Shown: one piece after another, positions 49,851 through 58,199 of the stretch
How positions within the stretch are numbered: position 1 is the stretch's first letter
How the letters are laid out: each line of letters starts with the position of its first letter
NCBI GenBank assembly: GCA_964019335.1
Contig: OZ025726.1
Span: 393,703-457,702 of the forward strand
Direction of reading: 5' to 3'
DNA length: 64,000 nucleotides
DNA from: Diplonema japonicum
Taxonomy: Eukaryota > Euglenozoa > Diplonemea > Diplonemida > Diplonemidae
Position numbers and translations under genes: made by a program
Notes under the pieces: model-generated
What the model was told of the DNA's origin: nothing
What the model saw: the letters and a program-made list of their open reading frames with translations, nothing else
Database searches by the model: none

Positions 49851-50440
49851 GTTCTTGTGCAGGGCACTGCCAACACCAGCCTGATGGAGCTGTGCATGTC
49901 TGTGGTACAAAGAAGAACAAGAAGAAAAAAAAAAAAAAAAAGGAAAAAAAAAATCATTGTCCAAAAATATTTGAAAAAAAAGTGTTTGCAGGTGTGTCAA
50001 AAATTGCAGAAAATTTTCGAGTCCAGTCAGCCTGGTCAGTCTGGCCAATCTGGTCATCTGGCCAATCCAGTCAGTCTGGTCAGTCTGGTCAGTCTGGTAA
50101 ATTGGGTACACTGGACCAGACCAGATTCACCCATCACTGATTTCTGGCTATTTCCAGAAAAAAAATTTTGGGGTCAAAAATGGCCAAAGTGACCCCAAGT
50201 TTGGGGTCCCCTGGGAAAAAAAAATTTTTTTGGCCAAAAATTTCCAAATCCCTGTTTTGAGGGTGCTAAATGTGTGAGGGTCCCTAGAAAAAAAAATTTT
50301 TTTTGCCCCCCCACCCCCTGGCCCCCCCATGCCCCCCTGGGTTTTTTCCCATAACAACACTGTTATCAGGTGGAGGAAGACTAAACAACACTTGTGATTG
50401 GTTCCCAGTCCATATACCATTACCTCTTCTCTTTTTTTCC
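49851..50440. other. Low-complexity spacer
   Basis: A-runs (49918-49980), CTGGTCAGTCTGGTCA-type repeats (50025-50110), then a stretch repeating GGGAAAAAAAAATTTTTTTGGCC-like blocks (50155-50310). No gene seen. Confidence 0.5.
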
Positions 50441-50454
50441 TGCTAATGATCTTA

Positions 50455-50640
50455 GTTTATCTTCTTTGTTTGACCTTGATGCAAATGTAGGAGAAGTACT
50501 TATATCTGCAAAGCCTCTTATTGCTTCTGGATTATAGTTGTTAAAGGCAACCCCTTTCATAATAAGAGGGGCTGCAAGAAGAACTGCTATCTCTGGAGTA
50601 ATTACAAAGTCATCACCTGTATTTAATCATCATCTAAGTG
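50455..50640 (-). pseudogene. Island ORF fragment
   Basis: A frame on the minus strand reads DDFVITPEIAVLLAAPLIMK and on to a basic end, with stops just upstream. Protein-like but without a start. Probably the eroded 3' end of an island gene. Confidence 0.4.
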
Positions 50641-50698
50641 ATAAATAAGAAGACTGCCAATAGGGGTAGTTCCTTTACTAGGTATTGGTACTAAGATA

Positions 50699-50995
50699 TT
50701 AGGTAGGAAGGATATAGAACTGATTGTCACTCCCCTTCACAAACCCGTTTGAAGGATCACCTCCTGATAATCTTTCTAAGGATTGTTTGGGGAATTCTTT
50801 CTCAATCTGTAGAAGTGCTCCATCACTGTCATTACTCATTAACTTAGCAACACCTCCTTTCTCAATAATCTCAAAGTTTAATTGATGAGACGCTCTTCTT
50901 ATAGTAACTTCTTCTGGTGATCTAAGATCTATTAGAGGAGGTGGTGTTAATGGTGTGATATATCTTGTTGACAATAGTACAGAAGGGGATATCAT
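50699..50995 (-). CDS. Island ORF, 98 aa, unknown
   Basis: ATG 50995 (MISPSVLLSTRYITPLTPPP...). Contains EEVTIRRASHQLNFEIIEKG and ends FVKGSDNQFYILPT. Its ATG lies 2 bases after the stop of the upstream 206-aa ORF, as in compact viral genomes. No family recognised. Confidence 0.45.
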   Translation of the reverse strand: MISPSVLLSTRYITPLTPPPLIDLRSPEEVTIRRASHQLNFEIIEKGGVAKLMSNDSDGALLQIEKEFPKQSLERLSGGDPSNGFVKGSDNQFYILPT

Positions 50996-50997
50996 TT

Positions 50998-51618
50998 CTA
51001 CATTGGGGGAGGAAAAGTATTGTCAGGTCTCATAAGCAGGTAGAGTGTCTCATATGTGTAGGGGAGTATGAAATTCTGTATTTTGATTTCTTGATAGTCA
51101 TTGCTCACGTATACCTTATGACCAGCAAAGTACATCTCTCCCTTTGATAAGTGTAAGTGAGCATAGTCCTCATTAGGATCATGTTCCAATGATAGCTGTA
51201 AAAAGATTGTTTCTTCATCTTGAATCACAGGAAGGTATTGGTAGTTATTACTTATTCTTATGTAGTATGGATGGTGATACTCCACTTCTCCAGGTGCAAA
51301 TGTTAAAATGAGTGACCCTATCTTTTCAGGATAAAGGTTGACAATCTTCTGCTCGCCTCCAGCACCCGCAACAAGGGTATTCAAAGACGAAGGTATGAAG
51401 GGTGATGTTGCTATTGAAGTAGTAGTGACAGTTGGAACTAAGTCAACATTAGAGGGTAGGATCACTTTGGGAGGTGATTTTCTTACAGGAATAAGGGACA
51501 CTGCACTACTTGTTGTCACCACTGGGTTGGTAGAGGTTGAAGAAGGAGACTGCTTGATGGGTGATGTTGATATTGCTGTTGTTTTTGGAGGATCTGTAGT
51601 GGTTGCAGAAGATCTCAC
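50998..51618 (-). CDS. Island ORF, about 206 aa, possible structural protein
   Basis: The frame starts at a GTG with no ATG, and stops lie further upstream, so the 5' end is damaged. The first 90 residues are S/T/P-rich. The rest is beta-rich (KIVNLYPEKIGSLILTFAPG, EDYAHLHLSKGEMYFAGHKV, IKIQNFILPYTYETLYLLMR). A low-complexity shaft plus beta domain would suit a fibre or minor virion protein, but this is inference only. Confidence 0.4.
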   Translation of the reverse strand: MRSSATTTDPPKTTAISTSPIKQSPSSTSTNPVVTTSSAVSLIPVRKSPPKVILPSNVDLVPTVTTTSIATSPFIPSSLNTLVAGAGGEQKIVNLYPEKIGSLILTFAPGEVEYHHPYYIRISNNYQYLPVIQDEETIFLQLSLEHDPNEDYAHLHLSKGEMYFAGHKVYVSNDYQEIKIQNFILPYTYETLYLLMRPDNTFPPPM

Positions 51619-51723
51619 CTTTGTTTGAATTGGGGAGCTTGCAGTAGATAAGAGAGATCTTGGAGGAGGTGAATGGTGATGTTGCTATTGTTTTTGCTTG
51701 TGGCTTGCATGCAGGAGTGTGAA

Positions 51724-51969
51724 CTAGACCAGGTGCATGCATAGGTGCATGTGTTGTGCTGGAGCAGGCGTAGGTGTGGCTGAGAGCGGCGTTGGTGCAG
51801 AGCGGGCTAGTGCTTCTGTCAATGGTTTAAACTCCTTTTCCTTTTCTGTAGCAAACAATGCTTCTTTTTGTGCTCTTTCTCTTCTTTGCTTCCTCAGCTC
51901 CTCTTTTCCTTTTCCAACAGCCTCCAAAGCCTTGATCAATTCCTTCATATTATTTGTATTGGGTAGCAT
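51724..51969 (-). CDS. Island ORF, short basic protein
   Basis: ATG 51969 (MLPNTNNMKELIKALEAVG), with a charged helix (KEELRKQRRERAQKEALFATEKEKEF) and an Ala/Pro/Thr tail. It starts 17 bases from the divergent ATPase start at 51987, so the short gap likely held a two-way promoter. Probably once continuous with the 206-aa ORF downstream. Confidence 0.4.
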   Translation of the reverse strand: MLPNTNNMKELIKALEAVGKGKEELRKQRRERAQKEALFATEKEKEFKPLTEALARSAPTPLSATPTPAPAQHMHLCMHLV

Positions 51970-51986
51970 CTTCTTTTTAAAAGACA

Positions 51987-52699
51987 ATGGTTACTATTAT
52001 TAACTATGACAATCAGGTGAAAAAGACAAAACATCGTAACAGCTCTCTTTTGATGCCGCAGTGGCCCTTCAGGATGGTTATGGTTGGTGCGTCAGGAAGC
52101 GGGAAGACAAACCTTGTGATGAATCTGCTGCTTGGGAAGGACATGCTCACTTATGACAAGCTTTATGTAGTCTCTTCACTTGATTAGGACAAGTATGTTG
52201 CACTCATAGAACACTTTGAGAAGTATGATGACAAGCTTGCAGAAGAGATTAGGAAGAGAGAAAGGTATTGAACAAGAACCCGAACTCACACCTACAGCTT
52301 ACTTTCACGACACGATCGATGAATTGGATATAAACACGTTTGACAAGAGCAAGCAGAACCTTGTGGTACTTGATGACATCATGTTAGATAAGAACCAAAG
52401 TGAATATATCAACCTCTTCTCTCGAGGTCGACACTTCAACGTGTCTGTAATCTACCTTTCACAAGCATACTTCCGTGTGCCAAAGACTATTCGTGATAAT
52501 AGTAGTTCTTTTATTCTTTTTTCAATGTCCCCTCGTGAAATAAACGAAATCCATAGTCGTCTCTGCACCGACTCACCGTTCAAAGTCAGAGTTTCAAGAC
52601 ATGTTCTTGAAGCTTGATCGCTATGGGTTCGTCTTCATAGATGATCAGTGTGTTCAGCCTGAGATGAGATATCGGAAGGGGTTTGGTGAGATCTTGTAG
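51987..52699 (+). pseudogene. FtsK/HerA (A32)-type genome packaging ATPase, broken
   Basis: Starts at ATG 51987 (MVTIINYDNQ). Walker A VMVGASGSGKTN is at about residue 30 and Walker B QNLVVLDDIM is encoded near 52352-52381, followed by RGRHFNVSVIYLSQAY (sensor region), the layout of Polinton, virophage and poxvirus A32 packaging ATPases, which pump DNA into capsids. An in-frame TAG stands at 52185-52187. A frame change follows near 52265 and another near 52595; family-like sequence resumes in another frame (FVFIDDQCVQPEMRYRKG) up to a stop at 52699. No GT-AG intron of the local type would repair these breaks. Confidence 0.8.
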
Positions 52700-52726
52700 A
52701 GAGAGAGAAAGCAAGAGTTGCAAAAA

Positions 52727-52789
52727 TGCGCACTTTTTGCGCACTTTTTCTGTCTCCCATAAAAACCTGAAGTGCGCAAAAAGTGCGCA
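52727..52789. repeat. Perfect 20-bp inverted repeat (hairpin)
   Basis: The left arm (52727-52746, TGCGCACTTTTTGCGCACTT) is exactly complementary to the right arm 52770-52789, with a 23-base loop. Each arm is itself a double GCGCACTTTTT unit. It lies between the viral ATPase remnant and the P-loop gene start (85 bases before its ATG). It could be a transcription terminator-like, replication or regulatory hairpin. Confidence 0.85.
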
Positions 52790-52873
52790 AAGCAGGTTTC
52801 ACCAACCACATTTATTTTTACTTCTTCCTCACTTCATATTCTTTACAGTTCTCTTAATACACAAAACAGAAGA

Positions 52874-54298
52874 ATGGCTCGAAAAATTCTAGAAACGGTC
52901 ACAAGCTGGTGGAGAAAGCAGTCACCTGAAACCAAGAGCATCGTCAAGTGGGGTGGAAGTGTTGCAGGCAGTCTTTTCACATACGAAGTAAACAAATTTC
53001 TCCACGTCCGTAGCCTTGTGAGTCCGGATATGCTGGCATCCACCCCAGAGCTTAAGCACGTTCGCAAAGACGTTGACACAACTGTACAGAGTTTGAAAGA
53101 CTACCGCAAGAACTTTAAGCGTGAAGAGAGCGAAGCCTTTGTCATACTTGTGGGTCCGAAGGCTGCTGGAAAAACCACTTCGATCAAGCGTGCTTTTGGT
53201 GGTTCGAAAGTGTTGTTTTTGGAGACAACGTTGCAAGATCAAGATGCGACCGCCAACCTCAAAACCGCTATCGAGAACGCATTTCGGCCCTACTTTTCTT
53301 TTCTGTATAACGAAACGGCAAGGTCTATTCTGAGATATGCCGACTGGATGTCCCGCTCCAGGATATTCGGGACTGGGGAACCTCTGGTCATATACTGGTC
53401 GCTGTCCGCTAAAAAGGGTGCTGATGAGATGCACAGTCTCCGAACGATCGCTGAGGTTGCTGCAACTAGTGCACGACAGCTCTCGTTCGACCATCCTGGT
53501 GGGAACATTGCTGTCGTCATTGAGACCTCAAACCCAACGGTATTGATACCTTTTCTTTAACTTTTACTTTTTTTTATCCCACAGCTTGGTGCGTTAATCC
53601 CAACAGTCCACCAGACATGCGAAACCCTGTTCCTTGACCACATGTCCTACACCGACTTTGTGAAGGCCTTCGATGCAGACCCCTTTGCCAAGAATTTCAC
53701 AGCGAGGCTTGGTGGAAAAGACAAGTATAAGGACCACCTGAAGGAGTATTACTCCTGCTTCAGCGGGAACCTCCGTGGGTTGAAGCTAGACTTCCTGAAG
53801 CCTTGTATGTCACACAATGTGAAAACCATAAAAATACATTCACAGTGATGGCCGTAAAGGATGCAAAGGATTTCCAGAAGGAGTTTGCAGGGCGTATGTC
53901 AAAAAACAAACAAATGAATAATGTTAATTATTACAGAGGTTGAGGAAGAGAACAAGAGTCTCAAAAAACGCTTCAGGCATGCTGGGTTGACATCTGGCCA
54001 AGAAGAGCTTTGCTTGGAGATAGCCAAACAGGGACCTGTTGGATTGAAGTACAAGGATACCGACGCTGTGCTAGACATGGTTGATAGCATCAGAGAGAAG
54101 AAAGAAGCACTTGGCCTCCTCAGGGTACAGCAGAGAAACACGATCCGCCTGCACTACATGGCGCATGTGCGCTACCTGTTACGGAGGATGTACGACGAAG
54201 AGAAGAAAGAGTGGAAGGACAAGACACCTGAGGAGACAATGGCAGCTTTGGAAGAGCATGGCTGGCTACCCAAGACAGTCAAGGCAGGGAGTGCATGA
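52874..54298 (+). CDS. P-loop (AAA+/STAND-like) ATPase, four exons
   Basis: Exons 52874-53539, 53585-53804, 53846-53893, 53937-54298 join to 431 aa. Introns of 45, 41 and 43 nt begin GTATTG, GTATGT and GTATGT and end CAG (phases 0, 1, 1). Residues about 95-105 carry Walker A (VILVGPKAAGKTTSIKRAF). EPLVIYWSLSAKK and GGNIAVVIETSNPT look like Walker B/sensor strands. The N-terminus has a possible membrane-associating stretch (VKWGGSVAGSLFTYEV), and the C-terminus is coiled coil (VEEENKSLKKRF, IRLHYMAHVRYLLRRMYDEEKK). It resembles the single-ATPase-domain proteins of large expanded protist families (RHS- or Crinkler-type NTPases), but I cannot assign it. Unlike its viral neighbours it is intact, intron-bearing and of host-like composition. 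Confidence 0.75.
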
Positions 54299-55097
54299 TC
54301 CTTGGTGTTTTTTTTTTTTTTTTTTCGTTCTTCCCCCCCTTGAAAACCTTCTGATAGCTCAGCACACACACACCTCTTTATTTTTTATTCTGAAACCTTT
54401 TTTCTCACCCCTTGCAAAAACACTGGTGTGAGCTTGGCACCCCTGGGTTTGACAAGCTTCTTCTTTTCTTCTTCTTCTTCTACTTTTCCTCTTAGAGCTG
54501 CAGCATCTGAAATCTATGCAGCATCCTTTTTATTGAATGTCTTTTTTTATTTTTATTTCACTCTTCAGAAATTACTTCACACACTGGGGGGCCCATTACT
54601 TCACGCTAAATCTCATTACTTCACGGTGAAATAATGGCCTGTTTTCCGTGAAGTAATAGGGGGTTTCTGGTAAATAATATGCCTTGGTAGGCCAATTTTT
54701 GCCTCGGTTCGGTTCCCAGTGGGGCTACTTTTTCCTCTCAGTTTGCTAATTTCCCCCAGGTTCAGTTCAATTGGCCAACTTTTGCCTCGGCTCAGTTCCA
54801 AGTTGGACTACTTTTTCCTCCCAATTTGCCCACTTTTGGCTAGGCCTTGTTCCCAGTGTCTGTGGGTAACTCTTCTGTGGGTAAGGGTAACTTAGTCAGC
54901 TTACCCAAGCTCCCCAAAAGACTTCAAAATACCGAAGCAGCAGAAAAAAAGGAGCCAGCGGCCGCGCTAGGTATGGGAAGGCCTGATTAGAGATGGTGAC
55001 AGTGGCAATGCCAGCGACAGCGGCAGCCACCTAATAAAGAAAACATACAGGGAATAGGGATACCAAAATATATAAATACACATTAAACCAATGTGCA
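54299..55097. other. Spacer with inverted repeat and duplicated block
   Basis: Contains ATTACTTCACGG (54615-54626) with its exact complement at 54646-54657, and a third related ATTACTTCACG at 54595. A block of about 80 bp (TTTTGCCTCGG..., CTACTTTTTCCTC...) occurs twice between 54697 and 54840. No gene recognised. The pieces may be edges of the viral island or of a small inverted-repeat element. Confidence 0.5.
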
Positions 55098-55556
55098 TCA
55101 TTCTCTCACCTTCTCATAAGCAATCTTTGCTGCAAACACAGGTATGCTTGCTAAATTAGTTAACTTATCTACAGGGTTTGTGTTCAATGGGTTCATGACG
55201 TTGACAGCATTGTCCTTCATAAGATAAAGGTCTGCCTTTTGTTTCATTTTCAACAACTCCTTTTTAGATTTAGCAACACGTCCTGCGTGGTGGTAACGTA
55301 GATCATGGTACATTGCTGCTTCATCCATAGTACTCTTTGGCGGTGTTTTTATTGCTTTTGAGTTTACTTTCTCCCCTTCCCATGCTCTTTTAGCGTTCGC
55401 ATCCAGGTTATTTATTCTCTCCTCCAACTTAGTTCCCGGACCTGCAAACGCTGCTTTTTCAACCCCTTTTGAGGTGACGACTGGTAAGTGCAACTCTGTG
55501 TTTGGGAACGTGTCTGTGATAAACTTCTGAAGGTCTCCACCTTTCTTTCTTTTCAT
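55098..55556 (-). CDS. Phospholipase A2-motif virion protein of the island
   Basis: ATG 55556 (MKRKKGGDLQKFITDTFP), 152 aa. FAGPGTKLEERI matches the calcium-loop Y-x-GPG of parvovirus-type PLA2 domains. DEAAMYHDLRYHHAG matches the catalytic His-Asp helix (D-x2-A-x2-HD-x-x-Y). The spacing between them is longer than in parvoviruses. Such PLA2 domains occur in capsid proteins of parvoviruses, adintoviruses and some Polintons, where they breach endosomal membranes. The two key motifs are intact and the frame is open, in contrast to the broken neighbours. The C-terminus (DKLTNLASIPVFAAKIAYEK) is a likely amphipathic helix. Confidence 0.65.
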   Translation of the reverse strand: MKRKKGGDLQKFITDTFPNTELHLPVVTSKGVEKAAFAGPGTKLEERINNLDANAKRAWEGEKVNSKAIKTPPKSTMDEAAMYHDLRYHHAGRVAKSKKELLKMKQKADLYLMKDNAVNVMNPLNTNPVDKLTNLASIPVFAAKIAYEKVRE

Positions 55557-55690
55557 TGGTATAAAGGTAAACTACTTTGTTCCACACGACTTGCAGATGC
55601 TCTTTATTGCTCGTCGCTTGTTTTTAGTTTCCACTTCCTCCCTATTTTCTGATAAAGTTCTTGCTCTACATTTAACACAATATGAAGTGC

Positions 55691-56142
55691 TCATCTTTTA
55701 TTACGAATCTCACCAATTAGTTTCTCTTCATTCTCTTTTTGATTTATTGAGAAGACCTTGTGAACAAAATCATAAAACCCATCCACAGGACCCTTTGAAC
55801 AGTAATATGTGTAGTACATGAAGTAGCAGCACCAGTGACCACAGAGTTTACTCATAGGGTGTTGAAGTGGGTATGTGTTGGCAAGGACATTGAGAGGAAT
55901 CACCTCCTCAAGAACCGGGGTAGCAAGGCTGTCAAAGTAGAGGTTCTGGGTTTTGTTCATGTAGAGGCAGACCCAATGTGTTCCTGGTCATTAGAATCGT
56001 CAAAGTTGATAACGTAGAATCCTGTTTGCAAACCATGAGGGAGTTCATCTCGCATGAAGACACCATGTAGGGGGATCTTATAGAAGCTACACCACTCAAC
56101 AATGTCAGAATCATATAACCCGTCTATCTCATGCACCATCAT
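55691..56142 (-). pseudogene. Adenovirus-type cysteine protease, frameshifted
   Basis: Starts at ATG 56142 (MMVHEIDGLYDSDIVEWC). HGVFMRDELPHGLQTGFYVINFDD is typical of the family's N-terminal half. At the catalytic His region the frame breaks (about 55985-55995): one frame ends while the other continues with NKTQNLYFDSLATPVLEEV (Asp segment) and HPMSKLCGHWCCYFMYYTY (Cys segment). The enzyme in adenoviruses, Polintons and virophages cuts virion proteins during maturation. Here a one- or two-base change at the active site kills it. Confidence 0.7.
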
Positions 56143-56144
56143 TT

Positions 56145-56378
56145 TTAAAGAGAACGAGGTAGAGTCTTACCTGGAATGTACAATCCTTTTCCAAACATCT
56201 TCTGTCCTAACTTCTTCCCTCCATGAGCCGCTAGAGCACTCAGACCTGCAACAATAGGTGCCAGGAATTGCAAGAAGCCACCCTGCTTCCTCATGTGCAA
56301 GAGTTGTGTTTTTGAGAGCTTCAACATCACACTAGTCTTTGAATTTACTGCTTTCATCAACTTGTTCTTTTGAGTCAT
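56145..56378 (-). CDS. Hydrophobic minor capsid-like protein of the island
   Basis: From ATG 56378 (MTQKNKLMKAVNSKTSVMLKL) 77 aa; the open frame extends upstream without a better ATG. It has a basic helix (LSKTQLLHMRKQGG), then a Gly/Ala hydrophobic segment (FLQFLAPIVAGLSALAAHGG) and a basic Gly-rich end. Small proteins of this type lie next to the protease in Polintons and adintoviruses. Its stop is 2 bases from the protease start, a viral-like spacing. A GT microsatellite lies just upstream (56522-56541). Confidence 0.5.
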   Translation of the reverse strand: MTQKNKLMKAVNSKTSVMLKLSKTQLLHMRKQGGFLQFLAPIVAGLSALAAHGGKKLGQKMFGKGLYIPGKTLPRSL

Positions 56379-56861
56379 TGTGATAGCTAGCTTATCACTC
56401 CCTGCCATTGAGGGATCAATCTTAAGGGTAACACGGGGGACAAAATCCAACTCACAGCCTTCACGTGGCGTCCCCTGTAAGTAAGCTTCGGCTGAAACTA
56501 ATGTGAGAGGTACCCAAGCTGTGGTGTGTGTGTGTGTGTGTGCGAACCTTGCCGGGGCTAGATTTAGAGCGGGCCCTGTTACCCATTCGCCCTGTCCTTG
56601 GTAAGCCTTGATGGTCGGAGGGGGTAAGGTAGCTGGTGTGTGCGTGGTTCCCCCCTGTGCTGTGTATCCGCTTTCGTTGTGACCGTTGCTGAATACGAAG
56701 TAGAAAAAAAAAAAGTAAACAAAACAAAAAAAAGAAAGCAACAACAAAAAAATGAAAAGAGGTTTTTTTTTAATTCAAAGTATCTTTTTGTTTTTGATGT
56801 TGGCAGGCACTAAAACAACCTTCATACGCTAACCACATCAAAATCAAAATCTATATCTTGG

Positions 56862-56932
56862 ACTAAAAAAAAACCAACGATTCTAAAAAAAAACCAACGA
56901 TTCTAAAAAAAAACCAACGATTCTAAAGCTAC
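56862..56932 (+). repeat. Short tandem repeat, about 22-bp unit
   Basis: Three and a part copies of CTAAAAAAAAACCAACGATT(CT) in a row, 190 bases before the AlkB element's first ATG. May mark the insertion edge of that element. Confidence 0.7.
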
Positions 56933-57118
56933 AGTTTCTGTACTTTATTGGTCGTTCGTGTTCTGCTGGTGCCTGCCGCCTCTGCCTGGGTTTGCCGCTG
57001 CGTCCGTCGTCCGTCGTCGCCGTCGTCCGGGGGGGTTGTTTTGCCCGTCGGCCTGCCCGCCGCTCAACGAAAGGATCCCCTCCCCCCCATCACACACTAT
57101 AAAACAAAAAAAAAAAAA

Positions 57119-57310
57119 ATGGATCCAAGACGACTCGCAGGAGGAGGTGACCGCAGCCGCAGCCCGCAGGAGCAAGCCCGCAGCCCGCAGTGCACGGCAC
57201 CGAGACCCACCCAACCAGGCAATCTGGTTGGGCAGTATGAATCCCCACCCCCTAGATCCCCCCACCCCCCTTTAGAAAAAAAAAATAATAAAAAAAAAAA
57301 TCACAAGTAG
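57119..57310 (+). CDS. AlkB element leader ORF
   Basis: ATG at 57119 directly after about 13 A residues; 63 aa (MDPRRLAGGGDRSRSPQEQ..., ending KKKNHK). Arg/Ser/Pro-rich and disordered. It ends just after two A10 tracts; a -1 slip there enters the AlkB frame, which otherwise has no ATG near its start. Confidence 0.5.
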   Translation: MDPRRLAGGGDRSRSPQEQARSPQCTAPRPTQPGNLVGQYESPPPRSPHPPLEKKNNKKKNHK

Positions 57311-57321
57311 AGACCGCGGTT

Positions 57322-58194
57322 TTGACCGCCACAACCAAGGGAGCAGCAGCCCCTGCTACAGCCACGGCCGCCCCGGCCGCAAGCACGACTGCTGCAGCAG
57401 CCCCAGCCGCACTGAACGCCGCAGCCGACCCTGCCGCCCCAAACGCCGCAGCCGCCCCTGCCGCAGCCACGACCGACACAACCACGATCGCCGCAGCCGC
57501 CCCTGCCGCCTTGAACGCTGCAGCCGCCCCTGCCGCAACTGAGACAGCCGCAGCCGCCCCTGCCGCAAGCCCGACCTCCGCAGCCGACCCTGCCATAGTT
57601 GAAGAGGAAAAAAAAAAGAAGAAAAAGGGGGAAGGGTGTATACTGAAAGATGGTGAGCACCCCCCCGGGTTGAAGACAGGTGCTGCCCCCGCCTTCCCAG
57701 AAGCTCTGCTGTCCGGGAAGTGGGAGGCCCTGTCAGGGAACACGGGGAGGGAGACGCTCCAGCATGGGCACCGGTGGGAGGGGACGGACGCCGAGGTGCG
57801 CCCCACCACCGGCATCCCAGGGGAGGCAAAGGGGTGGGTGAGGGAGGTGGCCGCCGCCGCAGGGCTCAAGGTGGTCCCCAACCAGGTACTTGTGAATAAG
57901 TACAGACCTGGTTGTGGGATTGCCGCCCACAAGGACGACGCAAGACTGGGACCGGTCGTCCTAGTCTTGTCGTACGGGGCTGAGACCACAATGGTCATGA
58001 GGAAGGGGGACAGGGTAGCGAGGTACCTGGTGCCCCCCTTCTCATGGGCACTGTTGGAAGGCGAAGCGAGACACCAGTGGACACACCACATCCCGTCAGG
58101 GGTGTCCACTGGTGTCAGGGTGTCGATCACCCTGCGTGCGGTTGGCCCCGAGCTCACCCACATACCCCCCCAGGAAGACCCACCCCTGGGCTAA
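57322..58194 (+). CDS. AlkB-type 2-oxoglutarate/Fe(II) dioxygenase
   Basis: Open from about 57298 and 290 aa from the TTG at 57322; no ATG at the 5' end. Residues 1-95 are an Ala/Pro/Thr repeat linker (AAAAPAALNAA...). From about 115 the AlkB fold is clear: a substrate-lid part (KWEALSGNTGR), VLVNKYRPGCGIAAHKDD with the Fe-binding H-x-D, a strand-rich middle (GPVVLVLSYGAETTMVM), the distal Fe His in RHQWTHHIP, and the 2OG-binding Arg pair in RVSITLR. All catalytic residues are present. AlkB enzymes remove methyl groups from DNA or RNA bases. In an element this could repair its own nucleic acid or counter host methylation; that is inference. The frame stays open to a stop at 58194. Confidence 0.8.
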   Translation: MTATTKGAAAPATATAAPAASTTAAAAPAALNAAADPAAPNAAAAPAAATTDTTTIAAAAPAALNAAAAPAATETAAAAPAASPTSAADPAIVEEEKKKKKKGEGCILKDGEHPPGLKTGAAPAFPEALLSGKWEALSGNTGRETLQHGHRWEGTDAEVRPTTGIPGEAKGWVREVAAAAGLKVVPNQVLVNKYRPGCGIAAHKDDARLGPVVLVLSYGAETTMVMRKGDRVARYLVPPFSWALLEGEARHQWTHHIPSGVSTGVRVSITLRAVGPELTHIPPQEDPPLG

Positions 58195-58199
58195 CAAAC

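Larger units (their letters stand above)
50440..56747. mobile_element. Decayed Polinton/adintovirus-like island
   Basis: An AT-richer region carrying remains of at least four virion-type genes: FtsK/A32-like packaging ATPase (plus, broken), PLA2-motif capsid protein (minus, open), adenovirus-type cysteine protease (minus, broken) and a hydrophobic minor capsid protein (minus, open). Unassigned ORFs lie at 50.4-51.97 kb. This gene set is characteristic of Polintons, adintoviruses and virophage-like elements. The major capsid protein, DNA polymerase B and integrase are not seen, and no terminal inverted repeats were found, so edges are approximate. A host-like intron-bearing gene occupies 52874-54298 within it. 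Stops and frameshifts show the element is dead. Confidence 0.7.

Noticed and set aside
52185..52187. Spliced-out or recoded stop in the packaging ATPase
   Set aside because: No GT-AG pair of the local type restores the frame, and two further frame changes follow, so decay is simpler.
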